This document shows positions 1 through 5,346 of a stretch of DNA of 7,169 nt, piece after piece. The stretch covers positions 1-7,169 of the forward strand of contig CAMLXE010000091.1 in NCBI GenBank assembly GCA_946490455.1. Direction: 5' to 3'. The position numbers and the translations under genes were made by a program. Position 1 is the first letter of the stretch. Each line of letters starts with the position of its first letter. This DNA comes from an uncultured Desulfovibrio sp. (GTDB lineage Bacteria; Desulfobacterota; Desulfovibrionia; Desulfovibrionales; Desulfovibrionaceae). A model generated the notes under the pieces. It was not told the DNA's origin. It made no database searches and saw only the letters and a program-made list of their open reading frames with translations.

Positions 1-260
1 AAAGAAAGAAGGACATTATTCCTCTTGCATATAATTTTCTTAATTTTTACTGCAAGAAATATGGACGTACTTTGTCATTTTCTCCAGAGGTAGAAACTTT
101 ATTTGAAGAGTATTGCTGGCCTGGGAATGTCAGGGAAATGGAAAACATGATTCATGGACTTGTTGTTGCAAATGATAACAAATGTTTTACAGCCAATGAT
201 ATTCGCCTGACAGAAAAAGAATTGGCATTTGATGATCAAATAATTATAAAAGATATATAG
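1..260 (+). CDS. Sigma-54-dependent transcriptional regulator, C-terminal part of AAA+ domain, ending at an in-frame TAG
   Basis: The reading frame is open from the left edge (first full codon at base 3) to the TAG at 258-260, giving 85 visible residues. They match the end of a bacterial enhancer-binding protein AAA+ domain: a lid region with the IIPLAYNFL pattern, a KYG-x4-FSPE segment, then WPGNVRE at residues 39-45, whose Arg is the sensor II residue of this family, followed by MENMI. Such proteins hydrolyse ATP to remodel RNA polymerase carrying sigma-54. The receiver or PAS domain and the Walker motifs would lie outside the window. The TAG falls where the linker to the DNA-binding domain should begin, and the missing domain continues in the same frame right after it (261-446). 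As it stands the product would have no helix-turn-helix. A TTG at 72 could be called as a start, but the homology begins upstream of it, so this is the tail of a longer gene. The sequence is strikingly AT-rich compared with the genes to the right. Confidence 0.8.
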   Translation, partial: RKKDIIPLAYNFLNFYCKKYGRTLSFSPEVETLFEEYCWPGNVREMENMIHGLVVANDNKCFTANDIRLTEKELAFDDQIIIKDI

Positions 261-446
261 AAAAAGAATTTTCGTGATCTTAAACGTGTTTTTGAATATA
301 ACATATTTAAATCGTATATTAAACGATTTTCTTCGATAAATGAACTCTCTGTCAGTATGAAACTTGATCGTACAACAGTATTCAGAAAACTGCGTGAGTA
401 TGGGCTGTCCTTAAATAAGAAGGGTAAAAGAAATAAGAAACGATAA
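261..446 (+). pseudogene. Detached helix-turn-helix tail of the same sigma-54 regulator, downstream of the in-frame TAG
   Basis: Directly after the TAG at 258-260 the same frame stays open for 61 codons to a TAA at 444-446. The translation is the expected C-terminus of a TyrR/Fis-type sigma-54 regulator: a helix with LKRVFEYNIFKSYIKRF, then the recognition region LDRTTVFRKLREYGL, equivalent to the TTVxRKLxxYG pattern of this family, then a Lys-rich tail ending KKGKRNKKR. No ATG with a convincing ribosome binding site starts it, so it is unlikely to be made alone. The two pieces are best read as one gene broken by a single nonsense change. CAG, AAG or GAG is one substitution away from TAG. Readthrough of the amber codon is the alternative. 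The stretch is AT-rich, like the upstream half, which suggests that both halves arrived together. Confidence 0.75.
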
Positions 447-463
447 GAAAGGTTATTGATTCT

Positions 464-494
464 TCTGTATGGATCTTAACTCCTGCCATACAGA
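464..494 (+). terminator. Hairpin after the regulator, possible terminator without a U tract
   Basis: A perfect 9-bp inverted repeat, TCTGTATGG (464-472) and CCATACAGA (486-494), encloses a 13-base loop 17 bases after the TAA of the regulator tail. The position suits a 3' end structure for the plus-strand transcript. However, no run of T follows on either strand, so intrinsic termination is doubtful. It may instead be an mRNA-stabilising hairpin. Confidence 0.35.
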
Positions 495-527
495 GAGGCA
501 GGCCTTGGGGATGCCTTATGTGAAATG

Positions 528-543
528 TGTGAGGGTGGTCACA
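528..543. promoter_or_regulatory. CRP/FNR-family operator-like palindrome TGTGA-N6-TCACA
   Basis: Bases 528-532 read TGTGA and bases 539-543 read TCACA with a 6-base spacer. This is the symmetric core recognised by many CRP/FNR-superfamily regulators; the HcpR regulators of sulfate reducers are described with a closely related TTGTGA-N6-TCACAA site. It lies in the 222-bp gap (447-668) between two convergent gene ends, where no gene start is visible. It is therefore either a chance match, a relic of a lost promoter, or a site with an unknown target. The rest of the gap holds no recognisable gene and no canonical terminator for mutL. Confidence 0.35.
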
Positions 544-668
544 GTAAAACGATCTGCCCGAAGCCCTGTTAAAGCGTGTGCAGACATAGGCCTTGCAATG
601 TTCTTATTTTTACCTGCCGGGCGATGAATAGTGTGGGATAGATTGTGTTATGATTTGAGTTTGTTTGA

Positions 669-2756
669 TTATCCCTGCCTCTTGAACATCTTATCCAGCT
701 CTTCGGAAGACCATTCCAGCACGCAGGGACGCCCGTGCGGGCAGAAATGCCGATTTTCTGTTGCAAGCCATTGGGCAATAAGGTTGGCAGCCTCATCCGG
801 TGCCAGCGGATCTCCTGCCTTGATGGCTGCCTTGCAGGCCATGGTAGCCCATAGTGCGTGGAGATCATCCTTATGTCCTGCAAGCGCTTCACGAATGAAT
901 TCACCAGCAGCCGACCGGTCAAGCAGGGAGGGAATCGTGCGGATTTCAAGGGCAATTCCCTGTCCGAGAGCACGTGTTTCCAAAGTGAATCCCATGGAGG
1001 TCAGTGGACCGTGCAGTTCTTCCAGGCGTTCCTGTTCTGCCGGGTGCAGCGCATATTCCAAGGGGAGAACCAGTGGTTGGGACATACCGGAAAGGGCCCC
1101 TGTTTCAATGCGTGAAACAAGGACTCTCTCATGGGCAGCATGCTGATCCAGAAGCAGCAGCGCTCCATGTTCTCGGTCATTTCGCAATCTGCGCAGAACC
1201 AGATAGGTGTTTCCGATCTGTCCCATATAGATGTAGGAACCAATCCGAATCTGGCCTTCCCCAAGAAACTCCATTTCCAGAGTCTGCTGTGGAGGCTGTT
1301 CCTTAATGGGAGCTTCTTCCGTCCGGGCATCCGGGGACGGCGGTTCTGTCTTTCGAATTGGCAGAGTTCCCTGTTCCTGCTGAAGAGGGGCAGAGCGAGG
1401 GAATGGTTCCCATAAGGGAGCCTCTTCGTGGACACTATCGGGAACGCCATCCCATGGAAGACCATTTTCTCCATAAAGATCAATTGGTTGTGGGGAAGGC
1501 TGTTCAGAGAATGCAGGCGGCGTCGCTTCCAGATCTTCTTCCTGGCTGTTTCGGGAAAAACGGTATTCCGGTGGAAGAATGCGTTCTGTATCGGCTTCTC
1601 CCCAGAAGCCCTTGGGTCTGGGAGAAGGGGCAGTCTGCCTGAACTGTGGTTCCGGTCTTTCAGTTGGGACAGCGGGGGAAGGAACTTCGTCTTCAGAGGG
1701 CAGAAGATGCGTGATCGCGTCTTCTATTGCACGCAGGACAATGGAGAAGACAGCTCGTTCATCTCGGAAGCGAACTTCGCTTTTGGCAGGATGCACGTTG
1801 ACATCCACTTCCTGCGACGGGACATCCACAAAAAGAACGGTCTGAGGATATTCTTTGGAAAGCAGGCGTCCCTTATAGGCCTCCCGTACCGCTTTCATGA
1901 GCAGCTTGTCGTTGACGGCACGTCCATTGACATAAAAGAGCAGTCTGTCTGCACGCGGCTGGGTCTGACCGGGGGAAGAGGTAAGTCCATGCACACGATA
2001 GCCTCCGGCCTGTCGGTCAAAGGGGATGAGTGATTCCGTGACTGCGGGTGGCCAGATGACTGCCAGTCGCTGGGCAAGTGTCTGTCCGGCTGGAAAGCGG
2101 AGGACTTCACGCCCTCCGGCCAGAAAGATAAATTCAGCCTCAGTGTGTACGAGCGCCAGTCTTGTCAGCAATTCCTGCGCGCGTTTGAGTTCTGTGGCTG
2201 GCGTTTTCAGAAATTTCAGTCTGGCCGGAACAGTGGCAAACAGGTCACGAACTTCTACAACTGTTCCCCGATGCAGCCCGCTGGGACCATGTTCGGCCAG
2301 TCGGCCGTGTTCCACACGAATAAAGGCCGCTTCTTCCTGATTGGCGTAACGTGAGTCCATGCGGAAGCTGGAAACTGACGCAATGCTGGGCAGCGCTTCG
2401 CCTCTGAAGCCAAATGAGCTGATTTCCCAGGGGTCATCCAGACTGGCAATCTTGCTCGTGGCATGTCTGGTAACGGCAAGTTCCAGCTCTGAAGGAGGAA
2501 TACCCAGACCGTCATCTCGTACACAAATCAGACTTTGGCCGCCATTTTCAAGCGTTATTTCAATCAGTCTGGCCCCGGCATCAAGGCTGTTTTCGACCAG
2601 TTCCTTGACCACGCTTGCAGGACGTTCAACCACTTCCCCAGCGGCAATCTGATTGCACAGTTCTGGAGAAAGCAGCCTGATTTCCCGATGGGAAGTGCCC
2701 GGCGTGTTGGCAGGAGGAATGGAAGGCGAGCATGGAGAAGTTGGGGAATCTGTCAT
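669..2756 (-). CDS. mutL: DNA mismatch repair protein MutL
   Basis: MutL links mismatch recognition by MutS to strand removal; it is an ATP-driven clamp of the GHKL family. The 695-residue product has an N-terminal ATPase with IAAGEVVERP (37-46), ELVENSLDAGA (52-62), DDGLGI (81-86), RHATSKI (97-103) and FGFRGEAL (115-122), then HPAKSEVRF (322-330). A Pro- and Glu-rich linker spans roughly 355-495. The C-terminal domain (about 496-695) has DQHAAHE (537-543), a QPLVLP sequence (560-565) like the sliding-clamp-binding motif of endonuclease-type MutL, ACKAAIKAGD (640-649) and CPHGRP (672-677). It therefore belongs to the MutL group with a built-in nickase, unlike E. coli MutL. The second Glu of DQHA-x2-E-x4-E is Ser548 here. 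The ATG at 2756 gives a 25-residue Pro-rich extension before the conserved start, but no other ATG, GTG or TTG start is visible in frame. Its ribosome binding site is weak. It follows the acetyltransferase gene after 93 bp and may have its own promoter. Confidence 0.96.
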   Translation of the reverse strand: MTDSPTSPCSPSIPPANTPGTSHREIRLLSPELCNQIAAGEVVERPASVVKELVENSLDAGARLIEITLENGGQSLICVRDDGLGIPPSELELAVTRHATSKIASLDDPWEISSFGFRGEALPSIASVSSFRMDSRYANQEEAAFIRVEHGRLAEHGPSGLHRGTVVEVRDLFATVPARLKFLKTPATELKRAQELLTRLALVHTEAEFIFLAGGREVLRFPAGQTLAQRLAVIWPPAVTESLIPFDRQAGGYRVHGLTSSPGQTQPRADRLLFYVNGRAVNDKLLMKAVREAYKGRLLSKEYPQTVLFVDVPSQEVDVNVHPAKSEVRFRDERAVFSIVLRAIEDAITHLLPSEDEVPSPAVPTERPEPQFRQTAPSPRPKGFWGEADTERILPPEYRFSRNSQEEDLEATPPAFSEQPSPQPIDLYGENGLPWDGVPDSVHEEAPLWEPFPRSAPLQQEQGTLPIRKTEPPSPDARTEEAPIKEQPPQQTLEMEFLGEGQIRIGSYIYMGQIGNTYLVLRRLRNDREHGALLLLDQHAAHERVLVSRIETGALSGMSQPLVLPLEYALHPAEQERLEELHGPLTSMGFTLETRALGQGIALEIRTIPSLLDRSAAGEFIREALAGHKDDLHALWATMACKAAIKAGDPLAPDEAANLIAQWLATENRHFCPHGRPCVLEWSSEELDKMFKRQG

Positions 2757-2762
2757 GGAGGC

Positions 2763-2791
2763 AGCATACCTGTTGTGTGCAGTGCAGGCAA
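2763..2791 (-). promoter_or_regulatory. Candidate sigma-70 promoter for mutL
   Basis: On the minus strand, TTGCCT (2786-2791) and TATGCT (2763-2768) are separated by exactly 17 bases, each matching four of six consensus positions. Only 6 bases separate the -10 box from the mutL ATG, so transcription would begin at or near the start codon, giving a leaderless message. This would fit the lack of a good Shine-Dalgarno sequence, but matches of this quality are common by chance. Confidence 0.25.
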
Positions 2792-2836
2792 GAAAAACCG
2801 ATTCGACCTGCTGTACGCGGAGGATGAGACAGCAGG
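2790..2836 (-). terminator. Weak terminator-like hairpin between the acetyltransferase gene and mutL
   Basis: Read on the minus strand, CCTGCTGT (2829-2836) pairs with ACAGCAGG (2807-2814) as an 8-bp stem with a 14-base loop. A TTTTTCTT run (2790-2797) follows, but 9 bases beyond the stem, which is farther than in a standard intrinsic terminator. It begins 13 bases after the acetyltransferase stop codon, so its position is sensible. It could partly separate that gene from mutL. Confidence 0.3.
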
Positions 2837-2849
2837 CCAGTATGATACA

Positions 2850-3311
2850 TTATCCTTGCCTGTGCAATATTTTTTGAAAATAATACATATGGATACAGAG
2901 AATGCCGTTATCCAGAACGGGGTTGGCATAATTGTCCGTAAAGAAATTCTCCACAATATGGGAAGGGCTGAATCCCAGTTTTGGATAAAAGGATGTTCCC
3001 GTTATGCTGGTACCTACGAGCATGGTACGGAAACCACGCTCGGCGTATATCTGGGAAAGCCTGTCCACAAGGCGTCTTGCATAGCCATGTCTCTGTCTGT
3101 CCGGTTCCGTTGCAAGATTTTTGAGTTCGCATGTGTCAGAAGACAGTGGAAGAATGACCGCTTCACAGACAATCTGTCCGTTTTCCAGGCCAAGGTACAT
3201 ATCTCCTGCTGAAAGATAGCGCTCCAGCATGGTTTCATCTGGGTCGGCGAGCAGAAGCAGATGGAGATATTCCTTTCGATTTCTGGGGGGAATGCAGCGA
3301 ACGGTAAACAT
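2850..3311 (-). CDS. GNAT-family N-acetyltransferase
   Basis: The 153-residue product is a single-domain Gcn5-related acetyltransferase, which transfers acetyl from acetyl-CoA to an amine; the substrate cannot be told from sequence. It resembles the YvbK-like branch, with LLLLADPDETMLERYL (18-33) at the N-terminus. A beta strand LKNLAT (63-68) leads into the acetyl-CoA pyrophosphate-binding loop RQRHGYA (72-78), and FYPKLGF (108-114) is the usual late motif. The length is normal for the fold. The ATG at 3311 begins the conserved N-terminal strand, so it is preferred over internal Met codons, yet no Shine-Dalgarno sequence precedes it. The T tract of the lpxC terminator ends only 11 bases upstream, leaving no room for an ordinary promoter. 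Expression would need terminator readthrough or a promoter inside the end of lpxC. The gene precedes mutL in the same direction. Confidence 0.88.
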   Translation of the reverse strand: MFTVRCIPPRNRKEYLHLLLLADPDETMLERYLSAGDMYLGLENGQIVCEAVILPLSSDTCELKNLATEPDRQRHGYARRLVDRLSQIYAERGFRTMLVGTSITGTSFYPKLGFSPSHIVENFFTDNYANPVLDNGILCIHMYYFQKILHRQG

Positions 3312-3322
3312 GAGGCGTTCTG

Positions 3323-3357
3323 AAAAAAAAGCCCCCGGAGGTATGAGCCTCCGGGGG
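3323..3357 (-). terminator. Strong rho-independent terminator of lpxC
   Basis: On the minus strand a perfect 10-bp GC-rich stem (arms 3348-3357 and 3332-3341, CCCCCGGAGG and its complement) with a 6-base loop is followed, after one base, by eight T residues (3323-3330). It begins 14 bases after the lpxC stop codon. This is a textbook intrinsic terminator. The plus strand has no T tract after the stem, so it should work in one direction only. Confidence 0.93.
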
Positions 3358-3371
3358 ACACATGAATCGAA

Positions 3372-4277
3372 TCAGGCCAGTGCAAATGAGCTTTCGTAAG
3401 AGGGAACAAGGCGTTTGCGATGGGACTCTTCAGCTGTATCAATCAGAGACAGGGCCTGTTCATCTTCCAGCTTGCGCAGGAACTGGTTGTTGAGCTGATG
3501 CCCTGAGCAGCAAACCTCAAAGTCACCCTGAATGGGCGTTCCGAGCATGGCCATATCACCAATGAAGTCAAGCAGCTTATGGCGTACGAATTCATCCCGA
3601 TACCGAAGTCCTTCAGGATTCATCACGCCCTTGTCGTCGAGGACGATCACACTGGCCAGAGAACCGCCGCGGGCGAGGCCATGGCTATGCAGGTACTCGA
3701 CGTCCTTGTAGAAACCAAATGTTCTGGCATTGGCAACACGGGCGAAGGTGGCTGGCGTTACATCCATGGAAATATGCTGCCGACCGATGGCCGGGTGGGG
3801 AAAATCGATAGTATAGGAAACCCGAAAGCCTGCATGAGGACGGGCAATGATGCTTTTGGCTCCGGAGCGATATTCCATGATTCTGTTGACCCGCATGACC
3901 TTGCGGGAAGCGTGAAGCGGACGAATACCGGCACGGGCAAAGAGTTCCACAAAGGCAGAGGCAGAACCATCCATGATCGGAATTTCACCGCCTTCGACAC
4001 TGACAATCAGATTGTCGATTCCCAGGCCAAGAATTGTCGCGAGGAGATGTTCCACCGTGGATACGGAAGCGCCATTGGCTCCCAGCGTGGTAGCCAGCTC
4101 TGTTGTCAGAACAGCTCTCGGAACAGGGCTGACCCGACGGATGCCATCGGCCGTATGAATTTCAAACACGATACCCGTGTTGGCCGGGGCCGGACGTAGT
4201 GTAACGCGTACCTGATTGCCGCTGTGCAGTCCGATACCGGAGCAGGTCATAACGTGCTGAATGGTAGTCTGGTTCAT
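3372..4277 (-). CDS. lpxC: UDP-3-O-acyl-N-acetylglucosamine deacetylase LpxC
   Basis: LpxC is the zinc-dependent cytosolic deacetylase that removes the acetyl group from UDP-3-O-acyl-GlcNAc, the committed step of lipid A synthesis in Gram-negative bacteria. The 301-residue product has the family length. It starts with the conserved IQHVMTCSGIGLHSG region (6-20). It carries VEHLLA (75-80) with the zinc ligand His77 and general-base Glu76, RHKLLDFIGD (232-241) with ligands His233 and Asp237, and GHQLNN (259-264) with the catalytic His260. All active-site residues known from the family are present. The ATG at 4277 is supported by GGAGG at 4283-4287, five bases upstream. The gene is separated from prmC by an AT-rich 127-bp gap that holds a sigma-54-like promoter, and it ends in a strong terminator. 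It is therefore probably transcribed on its own or with readthrough from prmC. Confidence 0.97.
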   Translation of the reverse strand: MNQTTIQHVMTCSGIGLHSGNQVRVTLRPAPANTGIVFEIHTADGIRRVSPVPRAVLTTELATTLGANGASVSTVEHLLATILGLGIDNLIVSVEGGEIPIMDGSASAFVELFARAGIRPLHASRKVMRVNRIMEYRSGAKSIIARPHAGFRVSYTIDFPHPAIGRQHISMDVTPATFARVANARTFGFYKDVEYLHSHGLARGGSLASVIVLDDKGVMNPEGLRYRDEFVRHKLLDFIGDMAMLGTPIQGDFEVCCSGHQLNNQFLRKLEDEQALSLIDTAEESHRKRLVPSYESSFALA

Positions 4278-4298
4278 TGGATCCTCCGCTTGTTATAT

Positions 4299-4315
4299 AG
4301 CAAAAAGCGGGCCAA
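4299..4315 (-). promoter_or_regulatory. Candidate sigma-54 (-24/-12) promoter of lpxC
   Basis: The minus strand reads TTGGCCCGCTTTTTGCT. Compared with the sigma-54 consensus YTGGCACGrN3TTGCW, it has the invariant GG and GC dinucleotides exactly ten bases apart and differs at only two positions. The predicted transcription start, 12 bases beyond the GC, is near base 4288. That leaves an 11-base leader containing the GGAGG of lpxC, which is short but workable. No comparably good sigma-70 promoter is evident in the 127-bp gap. Sigma-54 control of lpxC is inference from sequence alone. Confidence 0.45.
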
Positions 4316-4404
4316 AACTACCATATATCTATCCACTTAAAATTGCAGAATAAATACTGAAGCATTCATGAAAATTTTGTGTCTTTTTTGCAACACTGTG
4401 TCAT

Positions 4405-5346
4405 TTATTCCGCAGCTCTTCGGGCAAAAAGCAATCGCTGATGTCCTGCCAAGTCTTTGATAGCAATCATGTTTTCCCAGATGTGACTTTTTAGCGACAG
4501 TTGGAGGGGAGTACTTTGAGTCCAGCCATGTTCCAGAATCAGAATCCCCCCCGGACGCAAAGCCTTTTCTGCTTCAGCGGCCACGGCCAGCAGGTGTTCA
4601 AGGCCCTGTCGGCCATCGGCATTGGGAATGCCAACGGAGTGATGGGCATGCCTATGGGCTTCACGATTGCGGTCATCATCCACAAAACCGGGGACAAGTG
4701 CCGTAACCGGTTCAAAATCACGCACTTCAGGGGACAGCGTTTCGTATTCCTCCCGGCTGACATAAGGCGGATTGCTGACCAGCAGATCAAGGCTGCCCGG
4801 AAGAAAGAGCGGGTGATTGAAATCGGCACGCAGGGGCTGAAGGCGGCTGCGGACTGCGTGACTTACGGCATTGCGTTCAGCAACGGCCAAAGCTCTGGCT
4901 GAAATGTCGGTCATGACTCCCCGCCAGAGGGGGCGTTCAGCACAAAGCGTCACGGCAATGCAGCCACTTCCCGTACCGAGATCGGCAAAGCGGATGGCAT
5001 GGTCTTCTGGAAAGGCGTTCAGAGCTGTCTCGATAATCAGCTCCGTTTCAGGTCGTGGAATCAGGGTGGCTGGTGTGACTCTGAAATCTCGGCCAAAGAA
5101 TTCCTTTGAGCCTATGAGATAGGCCGCAGGTTCTCCTTCGGCTCTGCGGCGGAGCAGGCCTGAAAGCCGGGCATGCTCTCCGGGAGACAGAAGAATGTCA
5201 GGGGAGAGAGTCAGATCCAGACGGGAGATGGAGCAAACGTGAAACAGCAGCAGTTCTGCGGAGAGGCGTGGTGAATCTACTCCCGCTTCTGCCAGTACTC
5301 TGGCTGCGGCAAGCGTCCATTGGGCACGAGAGGGAAGTTCAGCCAT
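4405..5346 (-). CDS. prmC: Peptide chain release factor N5-glutamine methyltransferase PrmC (HemK)
   Basis: PrmC uses S-adenosylmethionine to methylate the Gln of the GGQ motif in release factors RF1 and RF2, which speeds peptide release. The 313-residue product has the helical N-terminal substrate-binding domain (about 1-90), LIPRPETE (95-102), the SAM-binding loop DLGTGSG (122-128), Asp147 in TDIS, and the catalytic NPPY (192-195). LRPGGILILEHG (263-274) is near the end. The frame runs upstream to an ATG at 5472, but residue 1 of the conserved protein is the ATG at 5346. That ATG is preceded by GGAG seven bases upstream and overlaps the end of the hydrolase gene by 8 bp, so coupled translation is likely. 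Residues about 221-246 form a polar, His-rich insertion (HRHAHH at 231-236) between the EPVTALVPG strand and the DGRQGLEHL helix, where shorter homologues have a short loop. No release-factor gene adjoins it in this window. Confidence 0.95.
   Translation of the reverse strand: MAELPSRAQWTLAAARVLAEAGVDSPRLSAELLLFHVCSISRLDLTLSPDILLSPGEHARLSGLLRRRAEGEPAAYLIGSKEFFGRDFRVTPATLIPRPETELIIETALNAFPEDHAIRFADLGTGSGCIAVTLCAERPLWRGVMTDISARALAVAERNAVSHAVRSRLQPLRADFNHPLFLPGSLDLLVSNPPYVSREEYETLSPEVRDFEPVTALVPGFVDDDRNREAHRHAHHSVGIPNADGRQGLEHLLAVAAEAEKALRPGGILILEHGWTQSTPLQLSLKSHIWENMIAIKDLAGHQRLLFARRAAE

Noticed and set aside
258..260. Pyrrolysine as the definite explanation for the TAG in the regulator
   Set aside because: No PYLIS-like requirement or pyl gene can be seen in the window, the protein class is not a known pyrrolysine user, and groEL uses TAG as a stop; a nonsense mutation is simpler.
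649..654. TATGAT on the plus strand considered as a -10 box
   Set aside because: No -35 box lies at a suitable distance, and the only gene downstream on the plus strand would be antisense to mutL.
1428..2033. 201-codon open frame on the plus strand opposite mutL
   Set aside because: It is antisense to a well-supported mutL, has no recognisable domain and no ribosome binding site, and its composition follows from mutL codon bias.
2535..3212. 225-codon open frame on the plus strand across the mutL start and the acetyltransferase gene
   Set aside because: It runs antisense through two recognisable genes and their intergenic gap and shows no domain; it is a chance frame.
3579..4199. 206-codon open frame on the plus strand opposite lpxC
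   Set aside because: It is the complement of LpxC codons; the minus-strand frame carries every LpxC active-site motif.
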